From: Opitutus sp.
GTDB taxonomy: Bacteria; Verrucomicrobiota; Verrucomicrobiae; Opitutales; Opitutaceae
Direction of reading: 5' to 3'
NCBI GenBank assembly: GCA_009695065.1
Contig: SIBR01000049.1
Span: 1-24,656 of the forward strand
DNA length: 24,656 nucleotides
The notes below the pieces were generated by a model. That model searched no databases and was not told the origin of the DNA. It was given only the letters and a program-made list of their open reading frames with translations. A program made the position numbers and the translations under genes. Positions 1 to 7,325 of the stretch are shown here, one piece after another (positions within the stretch are counted from its first letter, which is position 1; every line of letters begins with the position of its first letter).

Positions 1-150
1 GTGCGAAAAACGCTCGAAGAAAAGCAGTCGCTGCCCGGTCGGCAGACGCCTGAAACCATCGAGCCGGTTTTCGCTTTTCTGGCGTCGGCGGAAAGCCGCG
101 ATATCACCGGCCAGTGCCTCACGGTTGATCGCGGCTGGAGCCACGATTAA
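1..150 (+). CDS. SDR family oxidoreductase, C-terminal part
   Basis: An open frame runs from the window edge to a TAA at 148-150, giving 49 residues. It contains FLASAESRDITGQCLTVDRG, the usual C-terminal signature of short-chain dehydrogenases (FLaS..a.yiTGq.l.vDGGw). The Rossmann core and the YxxxK active site lie outside the window, so substrate and cofactor cannot be judged. The gene reads toward the DapA-family lyase gene about 200 bp downstream and may supply a dehydrogenase step in the same pathway (inference). The first base falls on a GTG, but family length means this is an internal codon, not the start. Confidence 0.85.
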   Translation: MRKTLEEKQSLPGRQTPETIEPVFAFLASAESRDITGQCLTVDRGWSHD

Positions 151-351
151 GTGGTGGCGTCTCGTATCCACGTCGAAGTGGGCTTGGCCGTGTCTGGCCT
201 GCAGTCTGACTTTGCGCCCGTGCGGATGGGAGTCTCGCTCGGGTTTGGCGCGATGAAGTCTCTGCGCTGCCGGGCCGATTCCTGCGCGGAAGGCAAAGTG
301 AATACATAAAGTATACAATACAGTTGACAAACCGTTTTTCAGGCTCTGAAC
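151..351. other. Intergenic region between SDR and DapA-family genes
   Basis: No convincing gene is seen. A 52-codon frame from GTG 151 has no recognisable motif. The last ~50 bases are clearly AT-rich against the GC-rich background and hold the regulatory elements listed separately. Confidence 0.5.
301..330 (+). promoter_or_regulatory. AT-rich promoter/operator candidate for the lyase gene
   Basis: The sequence holds three phased boxes, ATAC (302-305), GTAT (311-314) and ATAC (318-321). Each outer box pairs as an inverted repeat with the central one, with 5 bp and 3 bp spacers. TACAAT (314-319) resembles a -10 box and TTGACA (324-329) is a consensus -35 box. They cannot belong to the same promoter, and no good partner for either is visible. 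Symmetry plus AT-richness suggests a repressor site, perhaps for a GntR- or LacI-type protein (inference). Confidence 0.4.
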
Positions 352-1290
352 GTGAATCCCACCATGACACCTGAACAATTTCGGCAGCGTCTCACCGGTC
401 CGATCGTCGCGATGACGACTCATTTTACTCCCGACGACAGGGTCGACGTGGAGGCGATGAAACGGCTCACGGAGTTCTATGTTGAACAGGGGATCCGGAC
501 CGTGATTGCGGACGGTAGCACCGGGGAATTTGCCTCGCTCTCCGAAGAGGAGCGACGGCTTGTTATCCGGACCGTGGTCGAGACCGCGCGCGGGCGCATC
601 ACTGTCATCGCCGGCACCGCGTGTCCAGGGACCAAGCTGACCATTGAATTGACTAAGTTCGCGGAAGAGGTGGGCGCGGACGGGGTCATGATCACGCCGC
701 CGTATTACGGTTTCAGCGGTTGGGAGGGATTGAAGCTGCACTACCGGAAGATCGCAGAGGCGACGAACATCGGCATCGTCGTGTATTTCAGTGGTGCGGT
801 GATGCATACCGTGACCAATGTGTTGAACAAACCGGAGCTGATGCTCGAACTGGCCGAGGCCGGGAAGGGCCATATCACCGGCTTCAAGGACGCTTCGGGT
901 AATTTCCACTTCTACCGGTCGGTGTGCAAGCTGCTCAAGGGCAAGGTCGCTGTGATGGGTAGCAACGGCATGAACTATTATCTTTATGGTCATACGTTCG
1001 GCGGTCCCTGCTTTCTGACCGGGCTGGGAAACATCTGGCCCAAGGTTGAGCTGGAGTTCGATGCGGCGCTTGCGCGGGGTGATCACGAGACCGCGCTGCG
1101 CATCGTCAACGACAAGGACCTGCCTTACCTCAAGGTGTGCGCGGCAACTGGAACCTACAACGGGGCCGTCAAGGCTTTGATGGAAATGACCGGACTGCCG
1201 GGCGGGCCCATGAGAGCCCCATTCCTCGAATGCAGCCCGCAGCAGAAGGAGACGCTGCGCAAGGCGTGCACGGAGGCGGGACTGATGTGA
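352..1290 (+). CDS. DapA/NanA-family lyase (dihydrodipicolinate synthase family)
   Basis: A 312-residue protein of the class I pyruvate-dependent aldolase/dehydratase family, which uses a Schiff-base lysine in a TIM barrel. The substrate loop GSTGE is at residues 55-59, the catalytic tyrosine is probably Y145 (VVYFSG), and the Schiff-base lysine is K179 in GFKDASG. The spacing Y145-K179 (34 residues) is longer than the 28 in E. coli DapA and NanA, and the usual N-[IV]-P after the tyrosine is replaced by FSG. True DapA function is therefore doubtful. A role as an N-acetylneuraminate lyase-like, 2-keto-3-deoxy-sugar-acid aldolase or dehydratase enzyme is inferred from the NanM-like neighbour and the sugar-acid dehydratase nearby. 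The start is GTG 352; ATG 364 is a possible alternative, and neither has a strong ribosome-binding site. Confidence 0.85.
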   Translation: MNPTMTPEQFRQRLTGPIVAMTTHFTPDDRVDVEAMKRLTEFYVEQGIRTVIADGSTGEFASLSEEERRLVIRTVVETARGRITVIAGTACPGTKLTIELTKFAEEVGADGVMITPPYYGFSGWEGLKLHYRKIAEATNIGIVVYFSGAVMHTVTNVLNKPELMLELAEAGKGHITGFKDASGNFHFYRSVCKLLKGKVAVMGSNGMNYYLYGHTFGGPCFLTGLGNIWPKVELEFDAALARGDHETALRIVNDKDLPYLKVCAATGTYNGAVKALMEMTGLPGGPMRAPFLECSPQQKETLRKACTEAGLM

Positions 1291-1297
1291 CGGTCCA

Positions 1298-1314
1298 GCG
1301 CGGCGGCGCCGCGC
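1298..1314. terminator. GC-rich hairpin between convergent genes
   Basis: GCGCGGC (1298-1304) and GCCGCGC (1308-1314) form a 7 bp perfect stem with a 3 nt loop. It lies between the stop codons of the convergent lyase and kelch genes. No T-tract follows on either strand, so it is not a classical intrinsic terminator; position is the main argument. Confidence 0.35.
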
Positions 1315-1341
1315 GCATCGTTCACCACGGGTGCGCCCCGT

Positions 1342-2469
1342 TTATTGGCGGGTAGGAGCTGCGGTGACCAACGTGCAGGCATTGGTGCGCCGGGCCGGCA
1401 GGTATTCGCCGCTGATAATCGCGTATCCACCCCGCCAAGGTACGGCGGGTGCGTTGACGCGGATTTCGGCGGACGGCATCTCGCCCTGACGCGTCCATTG
1501 ATTCTTGGAGATATGATACGCGAAAATTTGTCCCGGCAACGCGCGGATCGAGCTGCGATCGGCGATGGCTTCGATCGCGCCATCGACGCCGCCGAAGATG
1601 AGGATGGTGTCAGGATCGACGAGCCACGCGGGTGAAGGCGAGCCGGCGAGCGGCTGGGGCATATTCATCAGCGGTTCCCATTTACCCGGCCGATTGCGCT
1701 CCCCGGGGACGAACCGCCAGGCATCGCGGAGATAGGGTGCGACATTCTTCGCTTTGCCCGCGTCGTCGGGCCGGATTTCGATTCCGCCGAAAACATAGAT
1801 GGAGCCTTTTGCCGCCACCACGATTGGCATCATTCGGCCTGGGCCCGGGCAATCGGGAATGCTCACCCACTGCAGTTCCGCCGCCGGACGCGACAGATCC
1901 AAGGCCCAGCCGGCACGGGTGGCGGAGGGCGAATTCGGGTCGTGGCGACCACCGACGACGTAGGCCCAGTCGCCAATTACGGTTCCGCCCAACTTTAGGG
2001 TGGGTCGCGGCAGTGCCGGCAATGAAATCCTTTCAACGCGGCCGTCCCGCATTTGCAGCGTGAACACCTCCGCGTAGGCCCGGGTTTCATCCCCGCCACC
2101 GACGCAGATCAAACGTCCGCCGTGAGTGAAACTGACCCCATCGCCCAAGAGGCGGGGTAATTTCTCGCTGACAATTCGCCAGTTCCCCGTTTTGGGCTCG
2201 AGCGCGAAGATGACGTCGGACCAGACTTTCTTTCCGCCCTGCCACCAAGGCACGCCGTTCGCGAATTGGGTGCCTCCGGCGGCGAGCAAAGTGCCGCCGC
2301 TTTCGCCCGCATACATTCCCGCAAAGCCTTCGGCGTCGGGCAGCGGCGCGAGCCGTTTCCACGTCAATTCCGATGCTGCCCCGGAGAAATTTGTCAGGCA
2401 GAACAGCGTGCCGGCGCGGAACAGGCCGCGAAAAACCAAGGGGAAAATCATGGGGGCGAAATCAGCCAA
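1342..2469 (-). CDS. NanM-like kelch-repeat mutarotase (cyclically permuted)
   Basis: A 375-residue kelch beta-propeller. Blade motifs appear at LLAAGGTQF (61-69), ICVGGGDE (121-128), AYVVGGRHD (169-177), IYVFGGIE (224-231), ILIFGGVDG (289-297) and IISGEYLPARRT (351-362). The segment WWQGGKKVWSDVIFAL (75-90) and the ISGE...RT ending match the N-acetylneuraminate epimerase/cyclically permuted mutarotase family, which speeds anomer interconversion of sialic acid. A hydrophobic N-terminus (about 7-32) suggests export, as for periplasmic E. coli NanM; ATG 2451 is an alternative start giving a tidier signal. It is convergent with the lyase gene and divergent from the dehydratase gene. Sialic acid as the real substrate is inferred; other sugars are possible. 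Confidence 0.8.
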   Translation of the reverse strand: MADFAPMIFPLVFRGLFRAGTLFCLTNFSGAASELTWKRLAPLPDAEGFAGMYAGESGGTLLAAGGTQFANGVPWWQGGKKVWSDVIFALEPKTGNWRIVSEKLPRLLGDGVSFTHGGRLICVGGGDETRAYAEVFTLQMRDGRVERISLPALPRPTLKLGGTVIGDWAYVVGGRHDPNSPSATRAGWALDLSRPAAELQWVSIPDCPGPGRMMPIVVAAKGSIYVFGGIEIRPDDAGKAKNVAPYLRDAWRFVPGERNRPGKWEPLMNMPQPLAGSPSPAWLVDPDTILIFGGVDGAIEAIADRSSIRALPGQIFAYHISKNQWTRQGEMPSAEIRVNAPAVPWRGGYAIISGEYLPARRTNACTLVTAAPTRQ

Positions 2470-2502
2470 GGGTCGCGGAATTTGGCGCGCAAGGGAAATC
2501 CG

Positions 2503-2532
2503 TTGACGAAGTGAACACAGATTGATGATAAA
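2503..2532 (+). promoter_or_regulatory. Promoter of the dehydratase operon
   Basis: TTGACG (2503-2508) and GATAAA (2527-2532) lie 18 bp apart and match the sigma-70 -35 and -10 consensus at 5/6 and 4/6 positions. They sit in the 135 bp divergent gap before the dehydratase ATG at 2605. The -10 box overlaps the dyad at 2527-2540. Confidence 0.45.
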
Positions 2533-2540
2533 CTGTTATC
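2527..2540. promoter_or_regulatory. Operator-like dyad GATAAACTGTTATC
   Basis: Perfect 5 bp arms GATAA and TTATC surround a 4 bp spacer. The dyad covers the candidate -10 box of the dehydratase promoter and lies between two divergent genes, a typical place for a repressor site. Binding by the GntR-type regulator encoded at 10813 is inferred only. Confidence 0.45.
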
Positions 2541-2604
2541 GACGCCAGCGTGGGCGCTCTTTATGCCCCGACCCGAAGCGTAATCGTTCCATTTCGACGC
2601 CTAA

Positions 2605-3798
2605 ATGAAAATAACCGGAGTGAAGGTCTTTCTGGTCAACCCTGGCCAGCGCGTGAAATACGGCACGGGTTGGGGCAAGAACCTCGTGATCGTCAAAGTG
2701 TACACGGACGCGGGCATCGACGGCGTCGGCGAGGCTTTTGCCACCGGCAAGGCGAAGACGACCGAGGCCGCCGTCTATGAATACGAGCGCTGGTTGAAGG
2801 GCAAGGATCCCACCGAAATCGTCCGCCATTGGTATGCCTATTATCGCGGGTCGCGTTATCCGCTCGGGACCGCGACCATGGGGGCGCTGAGCGCAGTGGA
2901 GCAGGCGCTGTGGGACATTGCCGGCAAGGCATGCGGGTTGCCGGTGTATCGCATGCTCGGGGGGCCGTTTCGGAAAAAGCTCCGGCTGTATGCGAGCGGT
3001 TACCTGTGCCAGCGGAGTCATTTTTTTTCCGAGGGCGGCAGCACGCTGGTCGAAGGCGCCAAGGCCGTGGTCGCCGCCGGCTATACGGCGATGAAGTTCA
3101 CGCCGCAGCCCGACGACTATCAGGGCAAATCGTCGTCCGCGATCCTGCGCGAATCGATCGAGCGCGTGCGGAGCGTGCGCGAGGCGGTGGGCGATGACAT
3201 CGACATCTGCCTCGATTATCACGGGCGGAGTTTCAGTCCGGTCGAGGCCATCCAGCTCGCCAAGGCCATCGAGCCCTACCGGCCGTTTTTTCTCGAAGAA
3301 CCGGCGTTGACCGAGTCGCCGGAATCGCTCGTCGAGGTCAAGCGGCAGACGGCCATTCCGATCGCCGGCGGCGAGCGATGCATCAGCCGCGACCGGCTGA
3401 AGGAAATCCTCGAATGCCGCGCGGTGCACATCCTGCAGCCCGAACCGGCCTGCAATGGCGGAATCTTGGAAACGATCCGTTGGGCGGCGATGGCGGAGTG
3501 GTATCACGTCAGCATCGCCCCGCACCAGGCGTGCGGGCCGGTTTCCCTGCTGGCCTGCGCCCACATCGACGCGTGCATCCCCAATTTCCTGATACAGGAG
3601 TGCAACGTGGACTTCGAGTCGGAGTTTGTACGCGATTTGTTCCTGGGCCTGCCGGTGATCGAAAACGGGCATCTGCTCCTGCCGGAAAAACCGGGCCTCG
3701 GCATCGAGTTCAACGAGGCGGCGGCGGAGAAGTATCCTTATCGCCCCTTCGACCGCCCCGTCATCCTCCAGCCGGACGGTGGCATCGGCCTGGAATAA
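2605..3798 (+). CDS. Enolase-superfamily sugar-acid dehydratase (galactonate dehydratase-like)
   Basis: A 397-residue mandelate racemase/muconate lactonizing enzyme family protein. Expected metal ligands are D204 (in CLDYHGR), the E231/E232 pair (FLEEPA) and E257 (GGERC). Candidate catalytic residues are H206, H307 (APHQ) and E332 (IQEC). The D-x-H motif and the spacing between these residues match D-galactonate dehydratase closely (D183/H185, E209, E235, H285, E310 in E. coli DgoD, from memory). The likely reaction is Mg-dependent dehydration of an aldonic acid to a 2-keto-3-deoxy acid, which a DapA-family lyase could then cleave. It opens a + strand run; the AKR ATG follows 6 bp after its stop. 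The exact substrate is unknown. Confidence 0.88.
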   Translation: MKITGVKVFLVNPGQRVKYGTGWGKNLVIVKVYTDAGIDGVGEAFATGKAKTTEAAVYEYERWLKGKDPTEIVRHWYAYYRGSRYPLGTATMGALSAVEQALWDIAGKACGLPVYRMLGGPFRKKLRLYASGYLCQRSHFFSEGGSTLVEGAKAVVAAGYTAMKFTPQPDDYQGKSSSAILRESIERVRSVREAVGDDIDICLDYHGRSFSPVEAIQLAKAIEPYRPFFLEEPALTESPESLVEVKRQTAIPIAGGERCISRDRLKEILECRAVHILQPEPACNGGILETIRWAAMAEWYHVSIAPHQACGPVSLLACAHIDACIPNFLIQECNVDFESEFVRDLFLGLPVIENGHLLLPEKPGLGIEFNEAAAEKYPYRPFDRPVILQPDGGIGLE

Positions 3799-3804
3799 TT
3801 GGCC

Positions 3805-4767
3805 ATGAACTATCGCACGCTGGGCCGTACCGGCCTGAAAGTTTCCGTGATGGGCATGGGCACCGGAGGCGCCTCGGATCCGCTCGGCCAGCAGAGCGGA
3901 CGCCCCGAAACCGAAATCCACGCGTTGCTGCATCGCGCCTTCGCGCTCGGGATCAACCTGTTCGACACCGCGCCGGGATATCTGGAGAGCGAGGTCATTT
4001 TGGGCCGGGCGCTGCAATCGCTCCCGCGGGAGGAATTGGTCGTCTCCACCAAGATCGCGCTCGCCGGCGGCATGCCGGGGCAGCCCATGAAAATCATGCC
4101 GCCCGCCGTAATCGGGCCGGCGGTCGACCGCAGTCTCCAGCGGCTCCAGATGAGCCATGTGGATCTGCTGTTGGTGGGCATCGCCGGACCCGAACACTAC
4201 GACCGTTTTGTCGGCGAGCAGCTGCCCGTCCTGCTCCAGTTGAAAGCGGCGGGGAAAATCCGGTTTCTTGGATCGAGCGAACAGTCGCGTTCCGACGGCA
4301 CGCACGAGTGGCTGAAGAAAATCCTGCCGGACGGCATGCTCGATGTGGCGATGGTGGCGCACAACCTGATCAACCAATCCGCGCAGGACACGGTATTCCC
4401 GCTTTGCCGCCGGTTGAATCTCGGCGTGATCAACGTGTTTACGGTGCGACGGGTTTTCAGCCATCCCGCCCGCCTGCGGGAGGTGGTGCGCGACTTGAAG
4501 GCGCGCGGGGTGATCGCCGCGGACGGGTTGCCCGACGACGCCCCGCTTGACTGGCTGCTGGAGGCGGCCAACGCCGGCTCGACCATCGAGGCGGCGTATC
4601 GCTATTCCGCCTACACCGAAGGCGTGACGGCCGTCATGAACGGGTCGAGCGACATTGCGCGGCTCGAACAGAATGTGGGCAGCGTGCGCAAGGGGCCGCT
4701 GCCGGCGGCCGCCTGCGAACGGTTGCGGGCGATCTTCGGTGGCGTGGCGGAGGCGGTGGGAAATTAG
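3805..4767 (+). CDS. Aldo/keto reductase family protein
   Basis: A 320-residue protein starting MNYRTLGRTGLKVS, the standard AKR opening, so ATG 3805 is preferred over TTG 3799. The active-site aspartate and tyrosine are D54 and Y59 (FDTAPGY), and the lysine is K83 (STKI). The strand that normally ends in the catalytic histidine (vDLyqiH) reads VDLLLVGIAG, with G125 at the His position. The C-terminal half, including NGSSDIARLEQNV, looks like the NADP-binding part of the family. Reductive removal of an aldehyde from the sugar-acid pathway is plausible, but the changed tetrad makes normal reductase activity uncertain. It sits 2 bp upstream of the PSD1 start. Confidence 0.8.
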   Translation: MNYRTLGRTGLKVSVMGMGTGGASDPLGQQSGRPETEIHALLHRAFALGINLFDTAPGYLESEVILGRALQSLPREELVVSTKIALAGGMPGQPMKIMPPAVIGPAVDRSLQRLQMSHVDLLLVGIAGPEHYDRFVGEQLPVLLQLKAAGKIRFLGSSEQSRSDGTHEWLKKILPDGMLDVAMVAHNLINQSAQDTVFPLCRRLNLGVINVFTVRRVFSHPARLREVVRDLKARGVIAADGLPDDAPLDWLLEAANAGSTIEAAYRYSAYTEGVTAVMNGSSDIARLEQNVGSVRKGPLPAAACERLRAIFGGVAEAVGN

Positions 4768-4769
4768 CC

Positions 4770-7325
4770 ATGAAGGGGAAAGTCCACCGTCGTGCGGTTG
4801 TGCTCACGCTGGGCGTGCTCGGTGCCGCGGCGTCGGGTGCGGCCGCGGAAGCGAAGGTCGATTTCTCCCGCGACGTTTATCCGCTCTTACAGCGCTCGTG
4901 TTTCGAGTGCCACGGTGAACAGAAACAAAAGGCGGACTTGCGCCTCGACGTTCGTGAGCGCGCGATGACCGGCGGGAGCAGTGGTGCGGTCGTCACGCCA
5001 TTCAAGAGCGGTGAGAGCGAACTGGTGCGCCGGGTCTCGCTTCCGCCCGACGACGATGACCGCATGCCCAATCGAGGGACGTCGCTCTCCCCGGTGGAAA
5101 TATCCATGCTGCGCCGGTGGATCGATTCCGGGGCCGTCTGGCCCGACGGCGTGCGCCCTCCGAGGCACTGGGCCTATGTCCCGCCGGCCCGTCCGGCGAT
5201 GCCTGAGGTGCGCACGTCCCGGTGGGTTCGCAATCCGATCGACCGCTTTGTTCTCGCGCACCTCGAGCAAAGCCAGCGCGCTCCGGCACCCGAGGCGGAT
5301 CGCCGCCAGCTCGCGCGGCGCGTTTACCTCGCCGTGATTGGACTGCCACCGTCGCCGGCCGACGTGGAGCGGTTTGTCCGCGATTCGCGGCCGGACGCCT
5401 ATGAGCGGCTGGTGGATGAGCTGCTCGCTTCGCCGCGTTTTGGCGAGCGCTGGGCGCGGCATTGGCTCGATCTCGCGCGCTATGCCGATTCAAACGGATT
5501 TCAGCGCGACGGTTTTCGCGAGGTATGGCTTTATCGCGATTGGGTCATCGAGGCGATGAACCGCGATCTGCCGTTCGATCAGTTCACGATTGAACAGCTC
5601 GCGGGCGATTTGCTGCCCAATCCGACCCTCGCGCAACGAATCGCCACGGCCTTCAATCGCGGGACCAACGTCAACGTGGAGGCCGGCGTTGACCAAGAGG
5701 AGGGCCGGATCAACCAGGTCCTCGATCGCGTCAACACCACGGCGACGGTCTGGATGGGCACGACCCTCGAATGCGCGCAATGTCACGATCACAAATACGA
5801 TCCGCTGACCCAGCGGGACTACTACCGTTTTTTCGCGTTCTTCAACAACACGAAGACCGAGACCGACTTTACCGCGCCGGGCGATACCGCGCGGATTGAT
5901 TTGAAGGGCCCCTACCTGGAAATGCCGGTCCCCGAGTCGCGCCGGCAGCAGGTTCAGCTGGCGCGGCTGGCGCTCGCGGACGCGGAAGCACGGGTGCGCG
6001 AATTGAGTGAGCGCCTGTTGCGGGACGAGACCGATTGGGAGGATACCGCTCGCGCGGGCCCGAAGACTTATCGCGGGGTTGAGGTGCCATCGCGGATTCT
6101 CGAGGTGCTTGAGGTGCCGCTGGTGCAGCGCGATCCCCGCCAGGTGGCGGCGTTGAACGAGTTCCGGCTCGGGCATTTTCCCGAGTCCAAGCCGGTGCTG
6201 GCGAAACGCGACGCGGTGCGAAAAAAACTCGCCTCGGTCGAGCCGGACAAATGCCTGGTGATGGAGGAACTGCCGGCGCCGCGCGTCACCCGGGTTTTCA
6301 AGCGGGGCAACTTCTTGGAACCCGCCGAGGTCGTGGATCCGGGCGTGCCCGCGGTGTTCGGATCCCTGCCGGCGGGACCGGCCAACCGTCTCACGCTCGC
6401 CCGCTGGCTGGTTTCCCCCGGCAATCCGCTCGTGGGCCGGGTGACGGTCAACCGGTGGTGGGCGGAGCTGATGGGGCGCGGGCTGGTGACGAGCCCCGAG
6501 GATTTTGGCGTCAAAGGCGAGCGACCGTTGCATCCGGGCCTGCTCGACTGGCTGGCGCTTGAACTCGTGGAGCAACGATGGTCGATGAAGGCGATGGTGC
6601 GTACCATCGCCACGTCGGCGACCTTCCGGCAATCGTCGGCGACGTCGCCGGTGGAACTGGCCGAGGACAACGAGAACCGTTTTCTCGGTCGTGGACCGAG
6701 GTTTCAGATGGATGCCGAGATGATTCGGGACAACGCGCTGGCGATTTCGGGTCTGCTGTCGACGAAGATGCACGGCCGGGCGGTGCGGCCATATCAACCG
6801 CCCAAGGTGTGGCGGGCGGCCGGCAACGTCGACAACACGTATGCGATCAGCACCGGGGAGGATCAGTATCGCCGCGGCATTTACGTGGTCTGGCGGCGCA
6901 GCACACCGTATCCGAGCTTCGCCAATTTCGACGCCCCGAGCCGGACGGCGTGCGTCGTGCAGCGTTCGCGCTCAAACACTCCGCTACAGGCGCTGACGCT
7001 GCTGAACGATCCGGTGTATGTCGAAGCCGCGCAGGCGTTCGCGCGGCGGGTGGTGTCGGAGCTGCCCGGAACGGTTCCGGTGACGGCCCGCATCCGGCAG
7101 GCGTGCGCCATCGCGCTCGCCCGCGAGCCGTCCGAACGTGAACTGGCGGTGTTGCAGCGGCTCTTCGATGACGCCAGGGGGCGTTACGGCGCAGCGCCCG
7201 ATCTGGCCCGACGGGCCTGCCGCGGGGCGGGGGAGTTGTCGGGCGAGGAAGCGATCGAGCTCGCGAGCTGGCACGCGATCACGACCGCGCTGCTGAATCT
7301 CGGGGAAACCATCACACGCGAATGA
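4770..7325 (+). CDS. Exported PSD1/planctomycete cytochrome C protein (DUF1549-DUF1553)
   Basis: An 851-residue protein with an N-terminal Sec-type signal (about 1-27). A PSCyt1 domain carries the heme-binding motif C44-F-E-C47-H48 and a later RMPNRG. A DUF1549 domain (about 150-370) begins NPIDRFVLAHLE and contains a second CxxCH at C335-H339 (CAQCHDHKYDP). A DUF1553 domain (about 535-800) contains NRWWAELMGRGLV and NTPLQALTLLNDP. This multidomain cytochrome family is abundant in Planctomycetes and Verrucomicrobiota and is poorly characterised; it is thought to act outside the cytoplasm in redox chemistry. ATGA overlap links it to the DUF1501 gene, a classic pairing. Its presence within a sugar-acid operon suggests extracytoplasmic oxidation of a sugar (inference). 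Confidence 0.92.
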   Translation: MKGKVHRRAVVLTLGVLGAAASGAAAEAKVDFSRDVYPLLQRSCFECHGEQKQKADLRLDVRERAMTGGSSGAVVTPFKSGESELVRRVSLPPDDDDRMPNRGTSLSPVEISMLRRWIDSGAVWPDGVRPPRHWAYVPPARPAMPEVRTSRWVRNPIDRFVLAHLEQSQRAPAPEADRRQLARRVYLAVIGLPPSPADVERFVRDSRPDAYERLVDELLASPRFGERWARHWLDLARYADSNGFQRDGFREVWLYRDWVIEAMNRDLPFDQFTIEQLAGDLLPNPTLAQRIATAFNRGTNVNVEAGVDQEEGRINQVLDRVNTTATVWMGTTLECAQCHDHKYDPLTQRDYYRFFAFFNNTKTETDFTAPGDTARIDLKGPYLEMPVPESRRQQVQLARLALADAEARVRELSERLLRDETDWEDTARAGPKTYRGVEVPSRILEVLEVPLVQRDPRQVAALNEFRLGHFPESKPVLAKRDAVRKKLASVEPDKCLVMEELPAPRVTRVFKRGNFLEPAEVVDPGVPAVFGSLPAGPANRLTLARWLVSPGNPLVGRVTVNRWWAELMGRGLVTSPEDFGVKGERPLHPGLLDWLALELVEQRWSMKAMVRTIATSATFRQSSATSPVELAEDNENRFLGRGPRFQMDAEMIRDNALAISGLLSTKMHGRAVRPYQPPKVWRAAGNVDNTYAISTGEDQYRRGIYVVWRRSTPYPSFANFDAPSRTACVVQRSRSNTPLQALTLLNDPVYVEAAQAFARRVVSELPGTVPVTARIRQACAIALAREPSERELAVLQRLFDDARGRYGAAPDLARRACRGAGELSGEEAIELASWHAITTALLNLGETITRE

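Noticed and set aside
151..309. Possible 52-codon gene after the SDR fragment
   Set aside because: No motif, no clear ribosome-binding site, and it runs through a probable regulatory region.
2536..4464. Long antisense open frame of 642 residues opposite the dehydratase and AKR genes
   Set aside because: It has no recognisable domain and lies opposite two genes with clear motifs; high GC and codon bias readily create such frames.
5490..6797. Antisense open frame of 435 residues within PSD1
   Set aside because: The PSD1 reading contains both CxxCH motifs and all three domains; the antisense product is an unstructured basic sequence.
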